From Chrysoperla carnea (Eukaryota > Arthropoda > Insecta > Neuroptera > Chrysopidae), in contig NC_058337.1 of the NCBI RefSeq assembly GCF_905475395.1, positions 135,491,960 to 135,555,959 of the forward strand: 64,000 nt of DNA. Reading direction: 5' to 3'. The notes under the pieces were generated by a model, which did not search any database, had not been told where the DNA came from, and saw nothing but the letters and a program-made list of their open reading frames with translations. How positions within the stretch are numbered: position 1 is the stretch's first letter; each line of letters begins with the position of its first letter. Positions 11,532-21,541 of this stretch are shown piece after piece. The translations under genes were made by a program, and so were the position numbers.

Positions 11532-12268
11532 CAGTGGCGTAGCGTGCCTTGTCGGGGCCCCGTATAAAAATTTTTTTGGAGGCCCTTATATGGAGGTAAA
11601 GATTTTTCACAAAAGAAAAAAAATATTGTGAGAAGTAATATTTATTTATCACATAATTTACCCATTTTACAAATAAAAATCGAATTTTAAATCTTGTCCC
11701 ATCGAAGTTCTTAAGTAATTTTTTATTAGTTTTAATTTTGAAAAACTTCTTTCTGCCGTTGCGGTTGTAACTGGAAGGGTCAAGAATAAAAAGCATGCTG
11801 TGATTACCTCGGGAAAACTGGATGCAAGACTATTGAATTTTACTAGCAATAATTCAATGAGTTCTTTAATGGAATAAATTTTTTTAATTTCAGAATTTAA
11901 GCATGTTTTTAGAGCCTTTAATTGGTCACAAAGATTAAGTGAGATGTCTTTACTGTATTTAGCAGGCAGTTTTCCGGAAGCGTTTAATATCTCTTCGCTT
12001 GAAGAAGATAGGAGTTTCTCCGGTTGTAATATTTCGAATATACTACTCAGGTTGCAAAGGCTCTGAAATCTTTCTTTAGTAGTGTTGCCAACTTTTGAAC
12101 GCACGCTTAAGGCGGGAAAAAAAGGAATTGCTTTAGAGAATTTTGTCATTTGTAAAATAAAATAAATTAGAAAGTTTTTATTCTTTTTCCTTACACACTT
12201 TGGGGGCCCCCGTGGCCCGGGGGCCCCGTATAATTGATACGGCAAATACGGCGGTAGCTACGCCCCTG
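11532..12268 (-). mobile_element. hAT-type DNA element, internally deleted
   Basis: The element is 737 bp, bounded by a perfect 8-bp direct duplication CTTAGCGC (11524-11531 and 12269-12276), the diagnostic target-site length of hAT transposons. Its ends are short imperfect inverted repeats: CAGTGGCGTAGC on the left and CAGGGGCGTAGC on the right (minus strand). A GC-rich subterminal block (GGGGCCCCGTATAA) appears near both ends in inverted form. It retains a C-terminal piece of transposase (11667-12245). It is too short to be autonomous and would need a transposase in trans. Confidence 0.9.
11667..12245 (-). pseudogene. hAT transposase remnant with dimerisation region
   Basis: This open frame of 192 codons ends in a sequence typical of the hAT C-terminal dimerisation domain: FPEVITACFLFLTLPVTTAT followed directly by AERSFSKLKLIKNYLR and TSMGQD. 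In intact relatives the MGQDRL motif continues with LSGLALLSI; here it breaks into LKFDFYL and a stop, so the end is lost. The N-terminal BED zinc finger and the catalytic RNase-H-like core are absent; the first ~30 codons read through the GC-rich terminal repeat. The frame itself is undamaged over about 160 codons, so the element is young or was deleted recently. It lacks catalytic residues and cannot transpose by itself. Confidence 0.85.
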
Positions 12269-12276
12269 CTTAGCGC

Positions 12277-12834
12277 CAATTATTCATCCATAAAGGATAC
12301 GATATTTATAATTCATATTCTGATAAAATCATTATTTAATAAATATTTATTATTTCAGCTGACAAGGTAAAATGTTTCTCTTGTCCAATTTTCTATATTA
12401 ATCAATTATTATGTGGTTTTACCTTTTATTAAATTTTTAAAATAATGTTATTTATTGAACAGATAGTGATTAAACAGCATAAACTTTCCATTAATTTTGT
12501 AAATATTTTCATGAAATTATTAATTGTATATGGTTGATCAAAATATAATTAATAAAAATATTAATTATGTTGATTTGATTTATTATTAATCATTAACAAT
12601 TTACGTATTCTAAGCGAATTTTATTAAGATGAAGCAGAAAGTACAATAAATATTAATTATATTACGTATACTTAGAAAACAAATCTATATGTATAAAAAA
12701 GTATCTATAGAAATTGAAATGTTACAGAAAATGTAACATTTTAAGCAAAAATTACAGTTTAGCGTCCTACAAGTAATATTAATTAAAGTTTTTTTTTTCT
12801 TAAAATATACTTTTAATTAAGGCACACAGTTTTC
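12277..12834. other. Intergenic, nothing recognised
   Basis: Very AT-rich sequence without ORFs or clear repeats. Confidence 0.4.
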
Positions 12835-12845
12835 TTTCAAAATAT

Positions 12846-13136
12846 AATAATAATAATAATGGGGTTTAACCTCCGTTTCTCTGACATATACGCCTATAAC
12901 ATAGGCCACCGACATCATTATTAGGTGGTAATCTTTAGTTATTTAACCTCATACATATTTACAATTACATTTTGATGTGGGTGGATTCGGTTACTTCGTT
13001 CTTATTCAAGCGACGACAATGTGATCAATTCTGCACCTCCATTAATTATAATTGTCCACACTGCCGCTGCCTGGATTCGAACCCGCAACCTAAGCCTAAA
13101 TAGACTAACAGCCTTAGACCGCTCGGCCATTTACGT
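12846..13136 (-). mobile_element. tRNA-derived SINE, copy 1
   Basis: On the minus strand a pol III promoter is visible: A box TGGCCGAGCGG (13119-13129) and B box GGTTCGAATCC (13073-13083), with the wording of a class II (Leu/Ser) tRNA (GGCCGAGCGGTCTAAGGC). A unique body follows and the element ends in a (ATT)n tail at 12846-12860. An 11-bp near-perfect target duplication (TTTCAAAA[T/C]AT) flanks it at 12835-12845 and 13137-13147. The body matches the second copy at 17717-18092, but this copy starts at the Leu-like unit. Confidence 0.85.
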
Positions 13137-13147
13137 TTTCAAAACAT

Positions 13148-14130
13148 CAAAAAGTATGACTTTGTTTTTTTCGTTATTCTGGCGCGGAAATTTATCGATA
13201 CCCCGGCTATGAAAACAAATTCTTACCTTAAGAGTTGAAAATCTTCTACCTTAAGAGTAGGAAATAATAGATTGTCCATTCACTGGATTTTCATCCGTCA
13301 ATTGTGGACCGATTTTGAAAGATTTTTTGTTTGAAAGGGTATACTCTTCATAGAAATCGGTTGAGTAGTTTTTAAGAAATGTTCTAGTTTTTATGGAAGA
13401 CTTTAACTCATTGCAAAGTATAGAATTTTTTTGCAAAAAAGAATCGATGAAAAATGTACAAAAAAATTAATTATAATTTTAGTACAAACAGTAAGTACCA
13501 ACTCCGATCATTAATTTCCTTATGAGTAATTCCGCTTTGAAGTCAACGCTTACCATATCATTAGCTAGAAATCATAGTCGACTTTTTTCGAGCAAATTTT
13601 TTTCAATTTAAAGACAATGTATGTCAAAATTTTATATCTTTTTAAGAATAGAATACTCGCCCTTCCATCCAAATAACTCAACAATCAAATTAGGTAAAAG
13701 CAATGGTAAATGACACATCTAGAGAGGATAGGTACAATGAACGTGACATCTGAGACATTCTTTACTTATTCCTGTGGTGTGAATACTATTTTTCTGCTCG
13801 ACGGAGGCAGAAGTGGCACCTTTCGTTTAGCACAGCAGGACAAAAGTGTACATTTTCCGCTTGGAGTTGAGAGAATAATCTTTAGTAAGATACTTATATT
13901 ATTTCCACATCCAAACCCCAATCGTCTATGAATAATAAAATTGAAAATTATATAGATAGCATTTTTATATTTAAAAAAAATTAAAATAGCTATATGAGCA
14001 TGGAAAAATTCTTGAGAATTTCATTTTTAGGATTTTTAATTCAAAACATTTATATATTTTTTGGAATAATTATTATTATTTAATTAAATATAATATATTA
14101 AGTACATTTTAATCTTTGTATTTTTTGGAA
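13148..14130. repeat. Intergenic; holds a dispersed repeat at 13720-13890
   Basis: The block GAGACATTCTTTACTTATTC, CTGTGGTGTGAATACTATTT, CGGAGGCAGAAG, TTTAGCACAGCAGGACA is matched at 35785-35905 (GAGACATGTTTTACCTGCTC, CGTGGTGTATATACTATTTT, CGGAGGCAGG, TTTTGCACAGCGGACA). CTACCTTAAGAG-type units at 13226-13262 are a short direct repeat. No gene was seen in the stretch. Confidence 0.5.
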
Positions 14131-14133
14131 CTG

Positions 14134-14139
14134 TTTAAT
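14134..14139 (-). promoter_or_regulatory. Candidate poly(A) signal of CSP copy 3
   Basis: The minus strand reads ATTAAA, the commonest variant hexamer, about 34 nt past the stop codon. No AATAAA is closer. Confidence 0.3.
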
Positions 14140-14172
14140 AGGATAATTTTTGGTCTGTTGTATTTAAACTTC

Positions 14173-15433
14173 TTAACCTTCTAAGATTGATTTACATTTG
14201 GTTTCGAATTCTCCAGTTGGATCATGCTTAGACTTAAGTTGGTTGTAGAATTCTGGGTTGTTTGCTTTGTAGTATTTGAATACTTGACGGGCACCATCTT
14301 TTTGTTTTTGTGAGCATTTTTCACAACATGTTGTAATGGCATCGGTTAAATATTCTGTAAATAACGAAAATCAATAATATTAATATTTTTTTCCAGTTAA
14401 ATCAATGATTTGAGATTTATATTTTCAGTGCGAAGGCTAAATAAGTTTAAAATTATTCTGCTAACAAATGGCGTTCCATGTCCTTAGGTAAAAATGCTTC
14501 AATTTCTAGAAATTGTATACAAAACTATCACTTTTTCATTTTCTTTACGGAAATCTCAGGAAATCAAAAATAGAAAATAAGATAATTCGTTTAGTTAAAA
14601 AATTGCACTAGGTCTCATATATACTTTATGTCTAGCATATATCCTGTTCGTGTTCTTTCGTTAGTAAGTCGTACTCAGTAAATTAAAAACAACTTGTAAT
14701 AGAAATATGGTGAAATAAATTAAAATGAATTTAATTATTTAGATTTTTTCACTGCTCTAATATTTTCACTCTCAAACATGATTAAATAATCACGTAATCA
14801 AACTATCTTTAATTAACTAGTGTATTAAAACATTTTATATGAAATTATGTAGAGGTTATGATTTACAAAGAAAAAATATTAAATGTGTGAAAATATTTGA
14901 TGCATTTGCAGAAAGCGCGAGGAAATATTTTGTCACGCGACTAAAGATTACCAAACTGTAGACGCGAGTGCTGACGAGATAAAGAGATATTATATTGTTT
15001 CAAATAAAATGAATGGCATTTGTGTGCTATATTCCTTCTATAAGTACTTTTATCTTAATCTTTACTCATCAATATTTCCAAAACTATGGATTATTTCCAA
15101 AGTTATACTCTTAATTTTCGTCAAATTTTCTAACAGACACTCATTTTTTCTGGAAACGTATTAAAAAACGTAGCTAATGCCGAACAAAAATCATTCTAAC
15201 GAAAGAGGAAAAATTATTAAAGAAAAATACATACCTTTTAAAACATCAACTTCTTTTGGGCATTTTGCGGTTTGTTCACCAGAGATACATTTTTCATAAA
15301 CACCACGTAATTTTGGATTTTCCAAGATTCCAGCTACATCAATTGAATCGTATTTCGTTGGGTATGCGGCACCATCTGGTCGTGCATACACACAAGCGAT
15401 TGTTACAGCAACAAGTACAATTACGAATTTCAT
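14173..15433 (-). CDS. Chemosensory protein (CSP, OS-D family), copy 3, two exons
   Basis: Exon 1 is 15235-15433 and exon 2 is 14173-14354; the 880-bp intron (14355-15234) has donor GTATGT and acceptor CAG, phase 1, after the Lys of VDVLK. The product is 126 aa with a signal peptide ending VYA at residue 17. Framework cysteines are C49, C58, C77 and C80. The first spacing is x8 rather than the usual x6 (ISGEQTAK between them), while x18 and x2 are kept. C76 and C120 match the extra cysteines of copies 1 and 2. KYDSIDVAGIL, CCEKCSQKQKDGARQVFKYY and KHDPTGEF are family motifs. It is clearly more diverged than the first two copies, so its duplication is older. Role: secreted carrier of small hydrophobic ligands, ligand unknown. 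Confidence 0.95.
14590..14985. repeat. Dispersed element in CSP3 intron, inverted relative to CSP2 copies
   Basis: Read on the minus strand it holds CGTCAGCACTCGCGTC, GGTAATCTTTAGTCGC, AAATCATAACCTCTACATAA and ACTAACGAAAGAACACGAAC, in the same order as 7133-7350 in the CSP2 intron. The opposite orientation argues for separate insertion rather than inheritance with the gene duplication. Confidence 0.6.
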
Positions 15434-15525
15434 TTTTGGTTGATTTTTGTGTGCGTTTTACACTTATGATTGTCACAGTTGAATAGTTAAATTAACTTTG
15501 ATAATTATTGAATTAAAGTTAACCT

Positions 15526-15535
15526 GTTTATATAC
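15526..15535 (-). promoter_or_regulatory. TATA box of CSP copy 3
   Basis: The minus strand reads GTATATAAAC about 93 nt before the ATG at 15433, parallel to the TATA-like boxes of copies 1 and 2. Confidence 0.55.
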
Positions 15536-15540
15536 TCAAA

Positions 15541-17700
15541 CATCGATTGTAATTGGGTAACGACTTTTGTGTGTTTGCAATGACATTGATGACGTATAGG
15601 TTTTTGAAGGTATGAGTATTCAAATTTGAATCATTAATGATGTTTGGTTTTTTTTTTTCTTTTTTGGTATACATGTGTGTAAGATTATTGGTGTTATCAT
15701 TAATTTATCCACCTATAAAATCATTAAACTTGAACCTATATATAATTAATATACATATATAATGGGTTTTATTGAAAATGTATTCTAAAAAAAAACTTGC
15801 TTTAAATCATTTTACAAGGGTTTACTATGATATCCACGTATCCAGAGAAATGGATTAGTTAAAATTCCTGTTGTAAAACTCCCTTGTCATTGAGTTGTTG
15901 AACAAACTCTTTTTTTTGGCAAAAATGGAAAAACCGCAAAGTTTTATGACAAAATATTTTAAAAGAGAAACGAAAACGTCCGAAAAAAAAGTTTTCGTAA
16001 AACATCGTGTGACGATTTTAATTATGTATGTATTTATTTTTACATAGATTTTTGTATTTTAACATTTCTACGTTACGAACATAGCACACTATGCTTAAAT
16101 AACGTTTGTAATCTGTGAATTCTTTTGTATATTATTTATTCATTTTAATTAACTTATATTTAATTTTACATAGTTTTCTTGGCGAAGTTCAGTATTATTT
16201 ATGACAAAGAATTGAAATTAAATACAAAAATTGTTTATTATTTTTATTCAACAATCCAATTCAATTTCATCTTTTTTTATTCTATTTTTTTTAAGTTAAA
16301 TGATAATTTACTTTAAATATTCTGTAGTTTCTCAAAAGATATTGTTACTGCATTGAATTTGTATTGAAATGATAATATTTTATGAAAATTCAGGTAAAAG
16401 ACTGTGGTTTTGCTTGTAAAGGTAATAAAATAAGGTAGTCAGTCTTGAGGACTGTCGACGAAAGCGAAAAAATTGGAATAACTGGCATTCGTTCTGGCTA
16501 AGCGTTCTGCAGTGTACTCTAATAAATACCTATTCACAATACCTGAATAATAATAAATAATACCTCAATATTCTTCAAATAGTTATTCACAATTCTAGAT
16601 AAATATGGTAGGAGCGCTATTAAATACATTTGAATAGTAAGATGTAATGTAATATATTATTTATATGCGTTTCCACCATTTATTTCATAGGTCTTACACA
16701 CAAAAACACATGATTTCATGATGACCATGAAATATCTGGGAACACACTATAAAATTCCATCAAAATCGGTCCATCCGTTTAAGGGGAGTTCAATTACAAA
16801 CACCGATGACGCCAGTTCCATGATTTTTTGCACCCAAAAAGTACTGAACGTGCCAAAAGAAGTTTTCATTTCAATACCATATTTTGCACATGTTCCATTA
16901 TTCCGATTTAATGAGATAAATTGCAAATATAAAAATTATTTTGACGCGTGTGAAAAAAAGGGTTTTTATAGATTCCAATTCAATGGTTTCAGATTTCAAT
17001 TCAATGGTTTATTAATAAAATATAAAATAAATCAAACTTGCAATACATTGTAATATACAACTATATAGAGAAAAAAATTATTAAAAATTTGTCGACCTTC
17101 ACACTGATCGGACTGACCGAGACATTTACTTATTTATTTATAAAATTGTGTTCAAAGTATACTTTAAAATCTTCAATAATACAGGTTCATATTATAAATA
17201 ACATTAACCATGAAATAAATAATGTCAGAAAAAAATTACCATGAAAGTTTCTCATTTCACTTCTAATTTCTCATTTCACTGCTATAAAATCCAACGAATT
17301 TAACTGCTGAAATATCATCGACGCGTCGACGCGATACAACATTATAATTTATATGACATTGATCCCAAAAAATATGGATTAATTTATCTTATTGTTTAAT
17401 TGAAATTCTCGCTGAGTCTCAATTATTTATACGCTATAGTCTCGATAAATATTTGATTTCGGCGAAAGAAACAAATTTAGCCAAACTTTTCTAATTTTAG
17501 CTCTGTTATTCGTAGAGTTTGTACCTCTCAAATAGATCTGCAATTTCAACATTGGATTTTTCCTATTATTTAATTTAGCCTGTTTAATCAGGATTATTCA
17601 TAAAGACCTTGTTCTTCTGTTCATGATTAATTCTTATAGAATGTATTTTAGACATACTTATTGAAAAAAGTGAATTTATCCAGCGCTTCCACCAAAATTT
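15541..17700. other. Intergenic, no gene seen
   Basis: The open frame at 16718-17053 has no recognisable domain and overlaps a retroelement-tail-like piece (ATCAAAATCGGTCCATCCGT at 16759). AATTCAATGGTTTCAGATTTC-type units at 16977-17011 are a short direct repeat. The remainder is AT-rich without structure. Confidence 0.4.
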
Positions 17701-17716
17701 CAATAAGAGATAATAT

Positions 17717-18092
17717 AATAATAATAATAATGGGGGTTTAACCTCCGTTTTTGTGACGCATGCCTTATCACAGAGGCCACCCACATCATTATTTGTTAAT
17801 CTTTATTTATTCCATTACAAACATATTTACAATTACTTTTTTGATGTGGGTGGAGTCGGTTACTACGTTCTTATCCAAGCGACGACAATGTGATCAATTC
17901 TGCACTCCCATTAATTATAAATTGTTCACACAGCCGCTGCCTGGATTCGAACCCGCAACCTAAGTCTAGATAGTCCAAAGTTCTAGCGTCTTAGACCGCT
18001 CGGCCATTTAAGCATCGGGTCATATGACAGAGTGTATAGCTAATCCGACTATAACTACAAAAGTCTTGGGTTCGAAACCCGGCCAAGTAAAG
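17717..18092 (-). mobile_element. tRNA-derived SINE, copy 2, with a second tRNA-like unit
   Basis: A perfect 14-bp target duplication ATAAGAGATAATAT flanks the element (17703-17716 and 18093-18106). The minus strand carries the same A box (17996-18006), B box (17943-17953), body and (ATT)n tail as the copy at 12846-13136. Unlike that copy it extends upstream by about 80 bp into a further tRNA-like unit lying in the opposite direction. On the plus strand that unit reads TAGCTAATCCGAC (A-box-like) and GGTTCGAAACC (perfect B box, 18069-18079) inside a T-arm-like hairpin TTGGG..CCCGG. The intact duplication shows both units moved together. Confidence 0.85.
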
Positions 18093-18106
18093 ATAAGAGA
18101 TAATAT

Positions 18107-21100
18107 CACCTTATGTATACAAATTGGCATCTTTCTAGTAAATCGTCCCTTCTTTAAAAAATTATAAAATTCAGATAATGGTTTACAGTTTTACTTATAT
18201 TTTATTAATTTAATTAATATTTTATTAATATTAACTACCCTAAATCAAGTAATTGCCATCATTTTTTGCAAAAATAATTTATTAAAAGAATCAATAATTT
18301 TTATTTTTTTGTCATAATTTAGTTTACAATATTTGTTTAAATAATTAAATATAAAATTGCCTTGAAGAAGCAAAGAAAAAAAATTTTTTGTTTTTGACTC
18401 TTAGCAACAGTGTCTTTCTTTTTAATATTATTTCAATACCTCCAGCAAATAAAACTGGATTTTATTTCTTTAGCAAAAAAAAAATAAATAAATAAGTATG
18501 AAAAAAATTATAAACAATACAAACATAAATAATTCTACATTTGCTTCGGGTTTAAATTTCTAAGAAAGAAAAAATTTTCACAAAATTGTCAAGTAATTTT
18601 CTTAATAAATCCTGGTAATTGTTTGGCATTAATTAATTCTTTGGAAAATAAAATAAAATAATGTTTGTTTTTTGAAAGTCATATAAAAATTATACATTTT
18701 GTATTTTTTTTGAGCTCTAGGAAAATATTTCTTAAGAAATAGGTTCTATGGAAAATTGAGTAATTTCATGATTTGAATATAATTTTAATTATACCTCTGA
18801 GTAAAAAAAGCTTTATTACGTCAAATATTGTTTACAAATGCTTACAGTCTTCCGTATATATCTAGTAAATAGTTCTAGGAAATTTTTTCTCCGAAAACTA
18901 TTCAAAAACAGTTTTTGTTTGTTAATAAGTAGGTAGTATTTAATGACAATAAGCATTATTCTCTTTTTTTCTTCAATCATCTATGGATACAAAATTAGTC
19001 AGTTTAAACTTTAAATCTAAGTCGCCCAAAACTTCGAACTGTGTTTGTTGTCTTCTGACACAATGAAAATTGCAATTTTGCGACATATTTTTTAAAAGCA
19101 AACTTCTTATTAGAATAACAGACAAAATAGTTATTTCTAAATTTTCAGATTGCGAAGATTCTATAGTTTCATAATAAGAGAAAATTATCACTTTTACGTA
19201 AGTTACTGTGACGTAAAACATTTATGTAATAGGCTCTTTATTCAAAAAAAAAACGTAGCGCAGGAATTGCGTTAGCTAAGTGAATTCATTCAGAGACTGA
19301 AAAAATAACACATTTTTCGTCAAATTGAATATTTTTACATTTTTAGTTTTCAAGAATTCAAATACCAAAACCCTTCTTGATACCAAATTTTATTCAATTC
19401 GGGCTTAAATTGTAACCTCTAGACAGTTTACAGACACATAGATATATATATTAACGATGGTCATTTTTGACATCTACTCGATAGTATCGACGAACATTGA
19501 AGAAATTTTTTCAAAATTCAGTACAAAAGCAATAGCTCCATTTCCTTCGGCAATTCGCTAAAAATCCCCTGAAACGAAATTTTTTTATCTCTGATTTGTC
19601 ACAAATGAATTAATGATACCTTTTGATAATATTCCACAAAAAAGAAGCTTCATTACGTCAATATGTTGTTTAGAAAATAATAACTTGATCGACGTTATTA
19701 TAATAAAAAGATTCTTAGAAATTTTTAGTCTAAAAACTATTAAAAAATTATTAATTATATAAAATTAAAAGTTATTTGCATAATTTTTCAACTTTGCTAT
19801 TAACATTTTAAGTGGACAAAAAATTGTTTAGCTAATGGAAAAATATTTCAAACAATAAAACATTAAACACTTCTTATTTAATTTGATAGGATTGACATTT
19901 TTTTTTTTTTTTTGCGTTTAAAGTAATGATAATTAATCGGTCTCTAATAATACAGAGAATTGTTTCGCTTAGTACGTATCATGTTTAAAATTAATTAAGA
20001 TTTTTGAGGAATTAAGAAGTTAATATAATTAGAATAAAATTTGTTGTACAAAGGATAGATTTCCGACTTCTAAAAAAATGAACAAAAAAGTAAAAAATAA
20101 TTTTGAAATGAATATGTACTTCCTTCAATGTTTTACTTGCGAGCTATTACGTTTTGTGTCTTCTTCAAAACGTAATTTCTCACACAGGTCGGTTCTATTT
20201 TTTGTCAATAAGTTTTTATTTTGTACTTTTTAGTGATTTTAGCAAAATAACCAAAAAAATTTCAAACTTTCCATCCCTTAATCTTTCTTTCCGCTCCCCT
20301 ATCCATCTTAAGATTTAAATTTTATCCTTAAACTTAACCGGAATCTAAAATTCCATTCCTAAATTTTCTTTTCGACTCCTCAACGAAAAATCCATTGACA
20401 AAGTATATAAAACCCAAAAGCAGAAAGTATTTCGAAATATTTCAGCGATTTTATCAAGAATCTTAGCAATTTATGTTCATTATATCTAAAAATTAAATTT
20501 ATTTTATTGCTCTGTCTTTAATATCACTTTTTAGAACAATTTACAAAACAATTATTAGAAAATGCCACAAGAAAATACAGAAAATCTACTTTTAAAAACA
20601 TCTTCGACCTTGACAAATTAAATAGCTGTTATTTATACAAAAAAAAAAATTTTAACTTCATTATCATAAATTGCAACAACTTGCAGAAGCAAGGTAATTA
20701 CATTTAAGAAAATAATGTTTTCAAAAATAAAAAAAATTAACAAGAAACAATTTGCTTTTTGCAAAAAAATTGGACAACAAATTTTTTTTGATGACTAATA
20801 GAAAATTTCAAAAGAAATTATCTCCATAAATTTTATGTTAAATTGCATAATATTTAACTATTTGATTATGCTGTTTACACGATAAATAAAACTGTCAATA
20901 TTGAATTCCGATATCAATACTTTAACACCAAACTGGCAGTCAGCCATTCATTTTCCATCACTAGTTTATTTTTCACTGTCAATAGTATTGTCCGTTTTTG
21001 CAAATATTAGCCGTATTGCAATATTTATATATTGTCCGTTTTTGCAAATATTAGGAATATTGCAATATTTATGAGAATTTTTGTCTCTTCCAAACAAGTC

Positions 21101-21539
21101 AGTTTAAAAAAAACTCCTATATTGGCTGTATCTTTGGCCGTCCGAGGATACGTCTATATATAAGAGGAAACTCATACCTACCGACTTCGTAAACTTATAC
21201 ACCAAAAGATAACGTTATCTATATAGTAGTTGTCATACTTACCGACTTATGCACCAATAGAGGGCGTTTCTAAATCTGTATCTACATCAAAAATATGGTG
21301 GAAGCGCAAATAAATGAGTTACAATACCTTATCAGAACGATACCCTGGTCTGGTAAATCAATAATATTTATAGATATTTCGTTCTGCAGCATTCATTTTC
21401 TAAAGTAATTTTAAAAGATATATCAATTATATCAATTTTTGGGATACAACAATTTTAGCCTAATCTGAGAACTATTTTTGTAATCTCAAGCAGAATCTAC
21501 TATTTATACATATTATTTATACAGAATCTACTATTTATA
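18107..21539. other. Long AT-rich stretch without genes
   Basis: No ORF with a recognisable domain, no tRNA and no bounded element was seen. A 44-bp unit (ATTGTCCGTTTTTGCAAATA..) is duplicated in tandem at about 20987-21073. ACAGAATCTACTATTTATA is doubled at about 21490 and 21520. Confidence 0.45.
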
Positions 21540-21541
21540 TA

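Noticed and set aside
11425-11796. 123-codon minus-strand frame overlapping the hAT remnant
   Set aside because: It lies mostly in another frame over the same DNA as the transposase piece and crosses the element boundary and target duplication. No domain is visible.
13060-13134. Free-standing tRNA-Leu/Ser gene
   Set aside because: The boxes are present, but the acceptor stem is not intact and the sequence continues into a body with (ATT)n tail and target duplication, so it is a SINE head.
16718-17053. 111-codon plus-strand open frame
   Set aside because: It overlaps a retroelement-tail-like piece and a short direct repeat; no domain or splice support.
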